From Autumnicola psychrophila (GTDB taxonomy: Bacteria > Bacteroidota > Bacteroidia > Flavobacteriales > Flavobacteriaceae), in contig NZ_JAVRHN010000004.1 of the NCBI RefSeq assembly GCF_031846645.1, positions 62,001 through 126,000 on the forward strand: DNA of 64,000 nucleotides. Reading direction: 5' to 3'. The position numbers and the translations under genes are program-made. Under the pieces are notes generated by a model. The model did no database searches. It saw only the letters and a list, made by a program, of their open reading frames with translations, and was not told the origin of the DNA. How positions within the stretch are numbered: position 1 is the first letter of the stretch; each line of letters starts with the position of its first letter. Below are positions 16,790 to 26,721 of the stretch, piece by piece.

Positions 16790-18190
16790 CTACTCTGCCA
16801 AAAGCAGGTTATCAAAACGCAACAAATTCTCTGTTCCTTTTTTCCGTAGGTAGCTGCTTATAATCTGGTGGGTATGAAATGTGGATTCCTGAAGTTTAAG
16901 AAAGGGCTCGTAATCTTCAAAATTCTGAATTTGAACGTCTGCGTCCACAAATCCGTAGCCGTGATAGCGGCCTTCTTTAACAAGAACAAAAGCCTGCTCA
17001 TCTTTATGTCTCCCCTCTTCCTTAATTACATATGTTTCCTTTTCATTTTTAAGAGAAGTAATGGCAGTTTCAACTTTTGCATTATAGTCTTCAACAAATT
17101 CAGATCCATCACAAACGCCCTCACAATTCTTTATACGGTAGTGAGAACATTGGCTTACATTGGATTGAAGCGTGCAATATTTGGGACATAGATTAAAAGT
17201 CTCACAAAGCTTTTCCAGCATTTCCTGGGCCAGGGCACGATTATAAAAAGTGGCTGCAGAATCCTGAATTTGCTTCGTTCTTCCTATCGCAAGCTGAATA
17301 ATTCCCCGCTGATTTCTATAATTAATGATTTGGTAAGTATATGTGGGACGCTTTTGTGCACGGTTAAACTTCGGATATTTTTTCCTGATATAATCAGATT
17401 CCAGAAGCAGCGCCAGCAGTTCGTTTCCGGTAGTTTCAAAATCTATATAAGAGGTTTCCTGCCCAAGCTGATATTCTTTTGTTTTCTTGTCATAAAAATG
17501 TGACCAAACCCGTTTTTTAATATTTTTTGCTTTTCCGGCGTAGATAATCGCATGATTTTTATCCTTAAACAGGTAAATACCAGGAGTCTCCGGCAGCTCA
17601 TCAATTTGCTCTGCAGAAATGTGCGGAGGTAAAGTGGCGTGCTTGGAATGCGGATGTAAAAAAGAAGACAACACCTCTCCGCCTTCATCCAGATCAAGTA
17701 ACCTTTGAAACAAAATCACAGTGGCGTCAGTATCCCCTTCAGCTCTGTGCCTGTTAGTAAGCGGAATATTAATCGAACTGCACAATTTGCCCAGGCTGTA
17801 GGAAAAAAGTCCGGGGATGAGTTTTCGGGATAAGCGCACGGTACATAGTTTCTTTCTGGAATAGTTTCTGCCGAGCGCCTTAAATTCATTCCGAAGAACA
17901 TTATAATCAAAATTCACATTATGAGCCACAAAAACAGCATCGCGCGTAAATTCTTCAATTTCATCTGCTACTTCATGGAACTTTGGCGCATCCTCCAGCA
18001 GTTCGTTATCAATACCCGTGAGCGAAGTAATATAATTTGGAATAAGCTTTTCAGGATTAATAAGTGTGGTGTATTTATCCAAAATTTCTGCGCCCTGCAA
18101 CAACACAATACAAATTTCGGTTAACCGGTTATCGCTTATACCACCGCCAGTGGTCTCTACATCTATTACAGCAAATTTTTTATCTTTCAT
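16790..18190 (-). CDS. DEDDh exonuclease fused to a GIY-YIG nuclease domain
   Basis: This is a 466-residue two-nuclease protein. Residues ~5-170 are a DnaQ-type 3'-5' exonuclease with VIDVETTGGG (DxE), HNVNFDYNVL and HRAEGDTDATV (HxxxxD). Residues ~200-280 are a UvrC/Cho-type GIY-YIG domain: PGIYLFKDKNHAIIYAGKAKNIKKRV. The C-terminal part contains CPKYCTLQ and HYRIKNCEGVC, suggesting a Cys cluster. Such fusions are known in several phyla and are usually labelled exonuclease or excinuclease Cho-like; a role in DNA repair is likely but unproven. I used the ATG at 18190 in place of the TTG one codon earlier. Confidence 0.88.
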   Translation of the reverse strand: MKDKKFAVIDVETTGGGISDNRLTEICIVLLQGAEILDKYTTLINPEKLIPNYITSLTGIDNELLEDAPKFHEVADEIEEFTRDAVFVAHNVNFDYNVLRNEFKALGRNYSRKKLCTVRLSRKLIPGLFSYSLGKLCSSINIPLTNRHRAEGDTDATVILFQRLLDLDEGGEVLSSFLHPHSKHATLPPHISAEQIDELPETPGIYLFKDKNHAIIYAGKAKNIKKRVWSHFYDKKTKEYQLGQETSYIDFETTGNELLALLLESDYIRKKYPKFNRAQKRPTYTYQIINYRNQRGIIQLAIGRTKQIQDSAATFYNRALAQEMLEKLCETFNLCPKYCTLQSNVSQCSHYRIKNCEGVCDGSEFVEDYNAKVETAITSLKNEKETYVIKEEGRHKDEQAFVLVKEGRYHGYGFVDADVQIQNFEDYEPFLKLQESTFHTHQIISSYLRKKGTENLLRFDNLLLAE

Positions 18191-18309
18191 CAAAACAAAT
18201 ATACAAAATTTAGGAATATTTCCTACACTTGGAATATTTCCAATATTTTTAAAAAAAATAGTACTACTGAAATGCCAAATTTGAAGGTAAACCCGAAAAA
18301 CATAAGCTG

Positions 18310-18575
18310 AAATTTGCCAATTATCGACTTCTTTCTGAAATCGGTTCGAAAACTTCAGGAAAACTGAAGTATTTTTATTTATAAATCTTTCAGAAAGTAG
18401 GATTTGTTGATTTTATGGACTTCTTTGACCATTTCTAAAGAAAATGTGGCTCACAGAAGCCAGAAAAGGTCGATAATTGCCATTTTAAGGCTTCAACTTT
18501 AAGAATTTTAGGGAAGAAAAAACCTGTTATTCTTCAGTTTAAAAGACTGGGTCCAAATTTGTCAATTATCGACCT
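18310..18575. repeat. Cluster of three interspersed motif copies in mixed orientation
   Basis: Copies lie at 18310-18330 (+), 18467-18490 (-) and 18554-18575 (+), all with the CAATTATCGAC core. A small hairpin, ACTTCAG-GAAA-CTGAAGT, lies between the first two (about 18354-18371). The rest of the 18191-18746 gap is AT-rich and shows no gene. Confidence 0.75.
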
Positions 18576-18746
18576 GCAGTTTCAGCAATAATAACTAAAA
18601 AATCAGAAAAAACTGAAGTTTCTCTTGTAATGCATTGCTGAATAAGGACATTACTAAAAATAAACAATTGCGGGAGCAGCTTTAATTCAGAAGTGATTAA
18701 AAGCATATTTTTCAGAAAACATTTTTAACTTTACATAAAAAGCAAA

Positions 18747-19535
18747 ATGCAATTACACCTTTACCAGATAGACGCTTTTACAGACGAACTTTTCTCCGGA
18801 AATCCCGCCTGTGTTGTACCTTTATCTGAATGGCTGGCTGATGATTTACTGCTGAAAATAGCAAAGGAAAATGCAGTTGCAGAAACCGCTTTTTTTGTAG
18901 ACAATGGTTTAAGAATTCAATTGCGATGGTTTACTCCTGAAGCTGAAATTGATCTTTGCGGCCACGCCACCCTTGCCACCGCACATGCGCTTAAGGAAAT
19001 TCGTGGCTATTCCAGAAAAACCATACTTTTTGAAACAAAAAGCGGAGAACTTGAAGTGGAAACAGCAAATTCTGAATATACATTGAATTTCCCTTCCCGT
19101 AAACCTTCCACTACTCCCTTACCTTCGCTGTTGCAGGAATCGATAAACATACAGCCACAGGAGGTGTTGAAAGCGAGAGATTTTGTTCTGGTTTACAATT
19201 CTGAAGAAGATATTAAAAACCTGGAAATTGACAGGTTAAAATTTGATAAACTAGAACTCGGCTCAGGCGGAGTTATTTTTACTGCACCGGGCAAAAATTG
19301 CGATTTTGTATCCAGGTTCTTTACACCGGGTGCTTCGGTTTTTGAAGATCCAGTTACAGGATCTGCTCATTGTTCCTTAATTCCCTACTGGAGTGAAAAA
19401 CTTGATAAAATAGAAATGAATGCTCACCAAATTTCTGAACGGGGAGGTAAACTCTTCTGCAAATACAATGGAGATCGTGTGGCCATTAGCGGAAATGCAC
19501 GAACTTATTCCATTGGGAAATTATATACTAAATGA
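18747..19535 (+). CDS. PhzF-family isomerase-like protein
   Basis: This is a 262-residue member of the PhzF/YddE superfamily, related to diaminopimelate epimerase. Family signatures are QIDAFTDELFSGNPACVVPL at the N-terminus, AETAFFV (with the conserved catalytic-type Glu), WFTPEAEIDLCGHATLATAHAL and SRFFTPGASVFEDPVTGSAHCSLIPYW. In phenazine producers PhzF isomerises a dihydro-anthranilate; here no phenazine genes are present, so the substrate is unknown. It is monocistronic. The ATG start immediately precedes the family N-terminus. Confidence 0.9.
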   Translation: MQLHLYQIDAFTDELFSGNPACVVPLSEWLADDLLLKIAKENAVAETAFFVDNGLRIQLRWFTPEAEIDLCGHATLATAHALKEIRGYSRKTILFETKSGELEVETANSEYTLNFPSRKPSTTPLPSLLQESINIQPQEVLKARDFVLVYNSEEDIKNLEIDRLKFDKLELGSGGVIFTAPGKNCDFVSRFFTPGASVFEDPVTGSAHCSLIPYWSEKLDKIEMNAHQISERGGKLFCKYNGDRVAISGNARTYSIGKLYTK

Positions 19536-19823
19536 TGATTTTACAATAGCTGGGCATAATATCTTCTTCAAACACCTCTATCCTATTCATACTCCCCGGG
19601 TTTACCATTTTCACTCCACGAAAAATTCGATATGATATTTAATACAGCAAGCTTTCTTGAAGTAAGGCATTGTTCAGGAGAAACAACATCAATAAATTTA
19701 GCTTCATCCAGTTAATTTAAAAAAAACTATAAAAATTTAATTATTGTAACTATTTAATTATTAACTTGTTATATAGCAATAATTTACTGTCCACCCCACT
19801 TCAGTAACATAATCTTTTTAGTT

Positions 19824-20825
19824 ATGAAGTTTAATTTTAAGAAAACCCTGGGTTATGGATTTGTCACAATCGCTCTGGTTCTTACCGGGTTGTTTGCTTA
19901 CATGGCTTATTTTCTTCCTAACGTGGATGCCGCTCCTTACGTAGAAATTGATAAAACTCCGGAACGTGTCCAGCGTGGAAAGTATTTAGCAAATAACGTG
20001 GCAGTATGTATGGACTGTCATTCTTCAAGAGACTGGAGCCGCTTCTCAGCTCCCCTTGCAGCTGGCACTTTAGGAAAGGGAGGTGAATATTTTGGCCCTG
20101 AAATGGGCTTTCCAGGAAAATTTTATTCAAGAAACTTAACTCCTACTAACCTCGGAGATTGGACAGATGGTGAGATCTTTAGGGCCATTACTACGGGAGT
20201 GGACAGGCACGGCAAAGCATTATTTCCCGTAATGCCGTACCGGAATTATGCAAAATTGGACAAAGAGGATGTTTATGACATCATTGCCTATTTGCGTTCC
20301 CTCCCTCCTATAGAAAATGAAATACCAAATTCCAAAGCAGATTTCCCTATGAGCCTGTTGATCAATACCATCCCTAAAAACCCGCAATCTTCACAACGAC
20401 CTAATTCTTTCAACAAGATTGCATATGGTGAATATCTGGTAAATGCTGCAAGTTGTATTGAATGTCACACCCAGGTCAAGAATGGGGAACTTATATCTGA
20501 GTTGGCTTTTTCAGGAGGACGTGAGTTTAGTATGCCAAATGGAATTTTACGTTCTGCAAATATTACCCCGGACAAAAAGACCGGAATTGGAAATTGGGAC
20601 GAAAATTTTTTTGTAAAACGTTTCAAGGCCTACTCCCATTCCGATAAGCTCCCAAAGGTAGGCAAAGATGAATTTAATACGCTTATGCCCTGGTCGATGT
20701 ACGCTGGGATGGAGACTAAAGATTTAGAAGCCATGTATGCATTTCTTCGCACGTTAGATCCTATAGAAAGCCAAATCGTTTTATTTTCAGAAAGAAAAGC
20801 AGTTACAGGGGAATTTGTAAAATAG
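19824..20825 (+). CDS. Membrane-anchored di-haem cytochrome c
   Basis: This is a 333-residue periplasmic electron carrier with one N-terminal membrane anchor (~12-31). Two covalent haem sites are visible: CMDCH at 62-66 and CIECH at 211-215. Each is followed by matching downstream segments (FPGKFYSRNLTPTNLGDWTDGEIFRAITTG, SMPNGILRSANITPD), so the protein is an internal duplication of one cytochrome c domain. Candidate axial Met residues occur in VMPYRNY and LMPWSMY. It resembles the cytochrome subunits of membrane dehydrogenases, but no dehydrogenase is adjacent. The next gene, an MscS channel, starts 92 bp downstream on the same strand. Confidence 0.88.
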   Translation: MKFNFKKTLGYGFVTIALVLTGLFAYMAYFLPNVDAAPYVEIDKTPERVQRGKYLANNVAVCMDCHSSRDWSRFSAPLAAGTLGKGGEYFGPEMGFPGKFYSRNLTPTNLGDWTDGEIFRAITTGVDRHGKALFPVMPYRNYAKLDKEDVYDIIAYLRSLPPIENEIPNSKADFPMSLLINTIPKNPQSSQRPNSFNKIAYGEYLVNAASCIECHTQVKNGELISELAFSGGREFSMPNGILRSANITPDKKTGIGNWDENFFVKRFKAYSHSDKLPKVGKDEFNTLMPWSMYAGMETKDLEAMYAFLRTLDPIESQIVLFSERKAVTGEFVK

Positions 20826-20917
20826 AATTCAGGATTCTTATTTGTACAAAGAATTTCTGAATATGTTTTTATTTTCATTTTTGGATTGAAAAGACATTAA
20901 GACTTATCTTAGTCGGC

Positions 20918-22723
20918 ATGTTTTCTAGTCCCAATTTTCTGTACAAAAAAGTTTTTCTGGTGTGTTTAATCACCAGCCTGATTTTGATCATACCTTTTGA
21001 AGGAAAATCACAAATTTTTCCCGGTACCCAAACTGAAAATCAGGAAGCTGTCACGGCAGAATGGCCCACAGACCCTTTAGGCAGGCGAACTCCGCGGGGA
21101 ACTGTGAGCGGATTTATAAACGCAGTTTCTGAAAGGGATTATTCCCTGGCCAGCGAATACCTTAACCTGGAGGAAATTCCCGGTGAACAGGAAGGTAAAA
21201 GACTTGCAGCCACTCTTCAAACATTGTTAGATCGTGGTGGAAATATTATGCCGTACTCATGGATTAGTGATGAAAATAGCGGTAAAGAAGATCAAAATTT
21301 ACCATCTGAAGTAGACGAGGTGGGTACGGTTACAGTGGGGGGCGATGAAATAAAGCTGTATGTTGAAGCAACAGAAGGACCTAAAGGTGGCCCAATCTGG
21401 TTATTTGCTTCTGAAACAATGGAGACTATTGCTAAGGCTACTATTGAAGATCCACTGCTCCTGGAAAGAATTATGCCTGCTTTTCTACATGACAATCTTT
21501 GGGGAGGCGTCCCAATTGGTCAATGGATTGCAGCCCTACTCCTGGTTATCCTGTCTTATCTAATCTCCTGGAGTATTGTTTTTTCTATTAGGTTCATTAT
21601 TCGATTATCCTGGAAAAAAGCACGAACAGAACCCACTTCTGATGTTATTAAAGCTTTGGCGCTACCTGTCCGGCTTTATCTTGCAGTCCTTCTTTTTGTG
21701 ATTATCTCCCAGAATATAGGAATTTCAATTATTCTGAGGCAGAAGTTTAGTGGAATAACATTAATTATTGCAATACTTGCATTTTTAATTCTTCTGTGGA
21801 GTCTTGCAGAGATCATAGGCTCCTTTAGCAAACGACAGATGAGCCACCGGGGCAGTGTTTCTGGTGTTTCGGTTGTTCTTTTCCTGCAGCGGGTAGCCAA
21901 AGTAGCCATTGTCATCTTTGGGGTAATAGCCATTTTAGGATCTTTGGGGGTGGATGTCACCACAGGATTAGCTGCCCTTGGAATTGGAGGTATAGCTTTG
22001 GCCTTAGGTGCGCAAAAAACAATCGAAAATTTCGTAGGAAGCGTTACTGTTATTAGCGACCAGCCTGTGCGGGTTGGTGATTTTTGTAAAGTAGGCAATA
22101 CTATAGGAACTGTGGAAAGAATAGGAATGCGCTCCACCCGAATTCGTACGCTTGCCAGAACGGTGGTGACTATCCCAAATGGACAATTTTCTTCAGAAAA
22201 TATCGAAAACTATGCGCATCGTGACCAATTTTGGTTTCAAACCCTGTTGAGCTTAAGATATGAAACAACTCCGGACCAGATTAGGTATCTCCTGGTAGAA
22301 TTACGTTCAGTACTTTATGCTCATCCTATGGTTTCTCCAGAACCAGCACGTGTGCGATTTGTAGAATTGGGAGCTGACTCTCTGAATATTGAAGTTTTTG
22401 CTTATATAACCGTAAAAGTTTATGATGACTTTCTCGAGGTAAGAGAAGATTTACTTTTGCAACTTATGGATGTTGTGGAACAAAGTGGTACCGGTTTTGC
22501 CTTTCCTTCTCAAACTATCTATTTTGCCAAAGATCAGGGATTATCTCAGGAAAAATCCAGAACGGCTGAAGAGAAAGTCAGGAAATGGAAAGAGAATGGC
22601 GAACTTCAAATTCCAAAATTTGATCCCGAGCATATTACCGAACTTAAAGACCAGAGTCCCTATCCTCCAGAAGGTTCTGCGACAAGAAAAAATCACGGAA
22701 CAGGAAAAATTCCCGGACTTTAA
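20918..22723 (+). CDS. MscS-family mechanosensitive ion channel
   Basis: This 601-residue protein has a signal peptide (ending near GKSQ), a periplasmic domain of about 190 residues, several membrane helices (~205-360) and the MscS pore and beta domain. The pore helix is glycine/alanine-rich (GLAALGIGGIALALGAQKTIENFVGSV), followed by VRVGDFCKVGNTIGTVERIGMRSTRIRT and TIPNGQFSSENIENYAHRD. The channel would open under membrane tension and release osmolytes. The periplasmic extension makes it larger than E. coli MscS. The C-terminal tail after residue ~545 is polar and low in complexity. Confidence 0.92.
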   Translation: MFSSPNFLYKKVFLVCLITSLILIIPFEGKSQIFPGTQTENQEAVTAEWPTDPLGRRTPRGTVSGFINAVSERDYSLASEYLNLEEIPGEQEGKRLAATLQTLLDRGGNIMPYSWISDENSGKEDQNLPSEVDEVGTVTVGGDEIKLYVEATEGPKGGPIWLFASETMETIAKATIEDPLLLERIMPAFLHDNLWGGVPIGQWIAALLLVILSYLISWSIVFSIRFIIRLSWKKARTEPTSDVIKALALPVRLYLAVLLFVIISQNIGISIILRQKFSGITLIIAILAFLILLWSLAEIIGSFSKRQMSHRGSVSGVSVVLFLQRVAKVAIVIFGVIAILGSLGVDVTTGLAALGIGGIALALGAQKTIENFVGSVTVISDQPVRVGDFCKVGNTIGTVERIGMRSTRIRTLARTVVTIPNGQFSSENIENYAHRDQFWFQTLLSLRYETTPDQIRYLLVELRSVLYAHPMVSPEPARVRFVELGADSLNIEVFAYITVKVYDDFLEVREDLLLQLMDVVEQSGTGFAFPSQTIYFAKDQGLSQEKSRTAEEKVRKWKENGELQIPKFDPEHITELKDQSPYPPEGSATRKNHGTGKIPGL

Positions 22724-23194
22724 GTGAATTACTGCCTAATATCTTATCGTTAATTCTTCGTTGAATATTTCTCCCCGGGTAGGGAATGAACCTTAAAAAA
22801 TGTTTAATTACCTCCCTTTTCCCCGGGTCTTTCGTTAAATCTAAATCAATTAAGACTTCCTTTAAATCAATGGCTTTGCTACTTTCTATCTTGCGCAGCT
22901 AATTTTAAAATTTTTCCAGTATAAGATGAATGGTTTATAGGCCACAGATTCCCACAGGAACGAAGAAGAAAAAGAAATCGAGAATTTCCCAAGAATACCT
23001 TTGTGAAGTTTTTAATTTTATTCTAATTTCATAAAATATTAAATCTGTTTCTCATACTTCTCTAATATTTAATTTGAAAAATAAAAGTATGAAAACTGAC
23101 ATTCTTTTGTATGGCCTCAAATCATTCTGATTTTAGGTACTTCTGAATAAAAACAAACAGTATATTTGATGTTTTTTTATATGCTCAAAGTAAT
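22724..23194. other. 470-bp gap without identified features
   Basis: This AT-rich stretch lies between the MscS and EEP genes. I find no open frame with coding character, no clear terminator and no copy of the interspersed motif. Confidence 0.5.
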
Positions 23195-24274
23195 ATGACT
23201 TTCTCTGAAATAGCAGCCATTTTCTTTGGTACCCTGGCGCTAGTACCAACAATTGCTTCCCTTACAACCTTTGATCAATGGTGGATTAGGGGTTTCGATT
23301 TTCCCCGGTTACAGATTAGCGTATTCATCCTGGCGGTTATTATTTACTCGCTGTTTATTTATTCCTTTGAAGATACCTGGCAGTTAATTATCACTGCCCT
23401 TTTGATACTAAGTTTCATTTATCAGGCTATTAAAATTTTTCCATACACTGTTTTTGCTAAAAAACAGGTCATGAAATCTTTACCGAATGATGAAAAAAAC
23501 CTCATTTCGATCCTTGTAAGCAATGTACTTACAAGTAATAAAAAGTACAACTTATTAATTTCCCACGTTCATAATTTAGAACCGGATATTGTACTTACTC
23601 TGGAGACAGATAAAGTTTGGCAAAAAGAGCTGCAGATTTTAGAAAAGGATTACCCCCATACAGTTAAAATTCCGCAGGATAATCTCTACGGAATGCATCT
23701 CTATTCTAAACTGGAACTTGAAGATATTCAGGTGAAATATATAATTTCCAAAGAAATTCCTTCTATACATGCATGGGTAAAATTGAGGAGCGGAAAAAAA
23801 GTAAAAATTCATTGTTTACATCCTAAACCTCCGAGCCCTTCTGAAGATCCTGATTCTACAAATCGTGATGCCGAACTTTTGCTGGTTGGTAGAGAAGTGA
23901 AGGAAAACGATCAAACCACACTGGTTTTTGGTGATCTTAACGATGTAGCATGGTCAAGGACAACCCGTCTTTTCCAAAACCTTAGCGGATTATTGGATCC
24001 ACGAATAGGAAGAGGTTTTTTCAATACTTTTCATACCGGTTATCCTATCTTTCGCTGGCCCCTGGACCACGTTTTTCACACTTCAGATTTTTCTTTAGTA
24101 GCTATCAAAAGACTCAAAAGCGTGGGCTCTGATCATTTCCCGATATTCATTCGGCTTAATTACGAATCCTTTGCTGAAAATATTCAGGAAAAACCTGAAA
24201 GAGCAGACGAGGAAGAACAGGAATGGGCAGATGAAAAAATTGAGAAAGCAAATCCCATGGTACGGAATCTATAA
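23195..24274 (+). CDS. Endonuclease/exonuclease/phosphatase (EEP)-family membrane protein
   Basis: This 359-residue protein has three N-terminal membrane segments (about 8-28, 40-60, 63-83) followed by an EEP-fold domain. The catalytic pattern is visible but in a shortened form: DIVLTLETDK (metal-binding Glu), HCLHPKPPSP, VFGDLNDVAWS (D-x-N), PLDHVFHTSDF and GSDHFPIFIRL (the paired Asp-His). The active domain would lie outside the cytoplasm if the N-terminus is inside. Members of this group act on nucleic acids or phosphodiesters, and the substrate cannot be read from the sequence. A charged acidic tail ends the protein. Confidence 0.87.
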   Translation: MTFSEIAAIFFGTLALVPTIASLTTFDQWWIRGFDFPRLQISVFILAVIIYSLFIYSFEDTWQLIITALLILSFIYQAIKIFPYTVFAKKQVMKSLPNDEKNLISILVSNVLTSNKKYNLLISHVHNLEPDIVLTLETDKVWQKELQILEKDYPHTVKIPQDNLYGMHLYSKLELEDIQVKYIISKEIPSIHAWVKLRSGKKVKIHCLHPKPPSPSEDPDSTNRDAELLLVGREVKENDQTTLVFGDLNDVAWSRTTRLFQNLSGLLDPRIGRGFFNTFHTGYPIFRWPLDHVFHTSDFSLVAIKRLKSVGSDHFPIFIRLNYESFAENIQEKPERADEEEQEWADEKIEKANPMVRNL

Positions 24275-24371
24275 TTCCTTCTAAAATTTAAGTAACATTT
24301 TTACAGTCGGTTATTTTCAGCAGAATTTTCTAAAAATTTGATACCTTTAAAAAGCTAACTTCAGCTTAAAA

Positions 24372-25700
24372 ATGTCTGAAAAGAAAATATTTTCCTTATC
24401 CAGTCTTACTAGGTCCATTGAAAAAGTGATCAACACCCAGTGCAGTAAAGTGGTGTGGATAAAAGCAGAAATCGTTAAACTTAATCATTACCCCAAAAGT
24501 GGTCACTGCTACCCCACCCTGGTTGAAAAAAAGAACGGAAAAGTGATCGCCGAACTTCGTGGAAATATCTGGGCATCACATTTTGAAACAATTAATGCCA
24601 AGTTTAAATCTGTACTTAAGGAAGAACTTAAAAACGATATGACCGTTGTCATCCAGGGTTCTGTTACTTATCATCCAGTCCACGGAATCGCTTTAAACAT
24701 CATCGATATTGATCCAGAATTTACCCTCGGCGAACTTGCCAGGGAAAAAGCGGAAACTATCGACAAACTCAAAGCAGAGAACATTTTTGCTGAAAACAAA
24801 AAAACAAGCCTTCCTGTACTGCCTAAAACTATTGCGGTAATCTCTATACAAACCAGTAAAGGTTATCAGGATTTCCTGAATGTTATTGAAAAGAATCCCT
24901 GGGGCTATCAGTTTCATCATCTTCTTTTTCCGGCCATTTTACAGGGAGAGCGGTCTATAAAGATGATTATCGATCAACTGGAAAATATAAAGAGCCATAA
25001 CAAAGTGTTTGATGCCGTGGCAATTATTCGTGGCGGTGGCGGCGAAATTGGTTTAAGCTCGTTCGATAATTACCTGCTGGCAAGAAAAATAGCCACTTTT
25101 CCCCTGCCGGTTTTGACGGGAATAGGTCATGCTACCAATGAGACAGTGAGTGAACTGGTAAGCTACCAAAGCTTTATTACTCCAACTAAAATTGCAGAAT
25201 TTCTGCTTCAGAAGTACCATGATTTTGCAATGCCGTTAAAGGATGCGGAACAAAAAATCAAGAATCACACTACCTGGCTATTTAAAGATCATAAGAACAA
25301 CATAAAAGAAACTGCCCGGCTTTTCTCTTCCTTTGCTCAACGCGCACTTGATCATTCCAAAGCAGATTTGAAACAGTATGTATTTCAGCTTGAAAATCTT
25401 TCCCGACGCAATATCAGTGAAGAGCGAAGTGAGTTACTCCAGGCGAAAAAAGCGATAATTTCGCTAGCTCAAAAGCCAATTAAAGAAGAGCGAAAAAACC
25501 TCAATTTTGCTGAAGAAAAAATTAGAATGTTATCACCGGAGAATATTCTGAAAAGAGGCTTCAGCATCGCCCGCCAAAACGGAAAAATTATCCGTAAAGC
25601 TGAAGAACTCCAGCCAGAAATCTTGCTTGAGACGCAGTTGTATTCCGGAGAAATCCACAGCCGAATAGAAACACTAAATAAAGAACCTGATAATGACTGA
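24372..25700 (+). CDS. xseA: Exodeoxyribonuclease VII large subunit
   Basis: This is the catalytic subunit of the single-strand-specific exonuclease VII. The 442-residue protein has an N-terminal OB fold (~1-110, VVWIKAEIVKLN, GNIWASHF), then the nuclease core with AVISIQTSKGYQDFLN, FDAVAIIRGGGGEIGLSSFDNYLLARKIA and PVLTGIGHATNETVSELV, and a helical coiled C-terminal region ending with ILKRGFSIARQNGKII. It is divergent from the E. coli sequence, which is usual in Bacteroidota. It overlaps xseB by 8 bp. Confidence 0.93.
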   Translation: MSEKKIFSLSSLTRSIEKVINTQCSKVVWIKAEIVKLNHYPKSGHCYPTLVEKKNGKVIAELRGNIWASHFETINAKFKSVLKEELKNDMTVVIQGSVTYHPVHGIALNIIDIDPEFTLGELAREKAETIDKLKAENIFAENKKTSLPVLPKTIAVISIQTSKGYQDFLNVIEKNPWGYQFHHLLFPAILQGERSIKMIIDQLENIKSHNKVFDAVAIIRGGGGEIGLSSFDNYLLARKIATFPLPVLTGIGHATNETVSELVSYQSFITPTKIAEFLLQKYHDFAMPLKDAEQKIKNHTTWLFKDHKNNIKETARLFSSFAQRALDHSKADLKQYVFQLENLSRRNISEERSELLQAKKAIISLAQKPIKEERKNLNFAEEKIRMLSPENILKRGFSIARQNGKIIRKAEELQPEILLETQLYSGEIHSRIETLNKEPDND

Positions 25701-25911
25701 AGATATAGATTATACCAGTGCCAATAGCGAGTTACAGGAAATTGTTTCAGAAATGGAAAATTCTGAAATTAGTATAGATGAACTGGACATTAAAATAAAA
25801 CGAGCTTCAGAACTTCTGAAAATTTGTAAAGACAAGCTCTTCAAAACTGAAAAGAGCGTTCAGGAGGTTTTGGAAGAGATAAAAAATTATTCCATTGGTG
25901 AGGCTAAATAA
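25693..25911 (+). CDS. xseB: Exodeoxyribonuclease VII small subunit
   Basis: This 72-residue partner of XseA forms a helical hairpin. The pattern YTSANSELQEIVSEMENSE, followed by ISIDELDIKIKRASELLKICKDKL and EEI near the end, is typical of the family. It starts inside the last codons of xseA, so the two subunits are translationally coupled. Confidence 0.92.
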   Translation: MTEDIDYTSANSELQEIVSEMENSEISIDELDIKIKRASELLKICKDKLFKTEKSVQEVLEEIKNYSIGEAK

Positions 25912-25944
25912 GTTTCTAAATTTGTCCACCTTCAGAAATAACAA

Positions 25945-26721
25945 ATGAAACCCGAATTAAGAACGGTTACCGTTACAAGATATATCACTCCTTTGCGCGA
26001 AGGCGGCTCATTACCTGCCCTTGCTGAAGCGGACGATGATTTTAAATATGTGCTGAAGTTTAAAGGTGCGGGCCACGGAGTAAAAGCTTTAATAGCCGAA
26101 TTGCTGGGAGGGGAAATTGCCAGAGCACTTGGTTTTAAAGTTCCGGAGCTGGTATTTGCAAATTTACACGAAGCTTTTGGAAGAACTGAAGGAGACGAAG
26201 AAATTCAGGATCTTCTAAAGGCAAGTCAGGGACTAAATCTTGCACTTCATTTTCTTTCCGGAGCTATAAATTTTGATCCTGTTGTCACCAAAGTAGATCC
26301 ATTGCTGGCTTCAAAGATTGTATGGATGGATGCGTTTATTACCAATGTGGATCGTAGCTACCGGAACACTAACATGCTAATCTGGCATAAAGAATTGTGG
26401 CTAATCGATCATGGTGCCTCCTTTTATTTCCATCATTCCTGGACGAATATGGAAAAAGGTGCAAAAACTCCTTTTAACCTCATCAAAGATCACGTTTTAT
26501 TGCCGCAAGCCTCCAGATTGCAGGAAGTTGATAAAGAATGCAGGGCGATTTTTACTGAAGAAAAAATAAGGAGCATTGTGAACCTTATTCCGGCAGAATG
26601 GCTTGAGTGGGAAGGCGCAGAAGAAAGTCCGGAGGAGATAAAAGAAGTTTATTTTCAGTTCCTGAAGATTCGCCTCGAAAATTCCGAAATATTTATAAAA
26701 GAAGCACAAAATGCAAGATAG
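25945..26721 (+). CDS. HipA-like kinase-fold protein
   Basis: This 258-residue protein is of the HipA-like kinase family, half the size of HipA toxin and without its N-terminal subdomain. Visible are YVLKFKGAGHGVKALIAELLGGEIARALGF (ATP-site Lys and lobe contacts), DAFITNVDRSYRNTNMLIW (catalytic D-R and N of the HipA pattern N-x-D-R-x-x-x-N) and LIDHGASFYFHH (metal-binding Asp). The catalytic residues look intact. It overlaps the following DUF3037 gene by 11 bp, and the two families are frequently adjacent. No HipB-like antitoxin is present. Function and target are unknown. Confidence 0.85.
   Translation: MKPELRTVTVTRYITPLREGGSLPALAEADDDFKYVLKFKGAGHGVKALIAELLGGEIARALGFKVPELVFANLHEAFGRTEGDEEIQDLLKASQGLNLALHFLSGAINFDPVVTKVDPLLASKIVWMDAFITNVDRSYRNTNMLIWHKELWLIDHGASFYFHHSWTNMEKGAKTPFNLIKDHVLLPQASRLQEVDKECRAIFTEEKIRSIVNLIPAEWLEWEGAEESPEEIKEVYFQFLKIRLENSEIFIKEAQNAR

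Noticed and set aside
18747..19535. Phenazine biosynthesis locus on account of PhzF
   Set aside because: No other phz genes are present; the superfamily is widespread with other functions.
21676..22137. 153-codon open frame opposite the MscS gene
   Set aside because: It is a shadow of a strongly conserved coding region, with Pro/Ile/Arg-rich composition typical of antisense frames.
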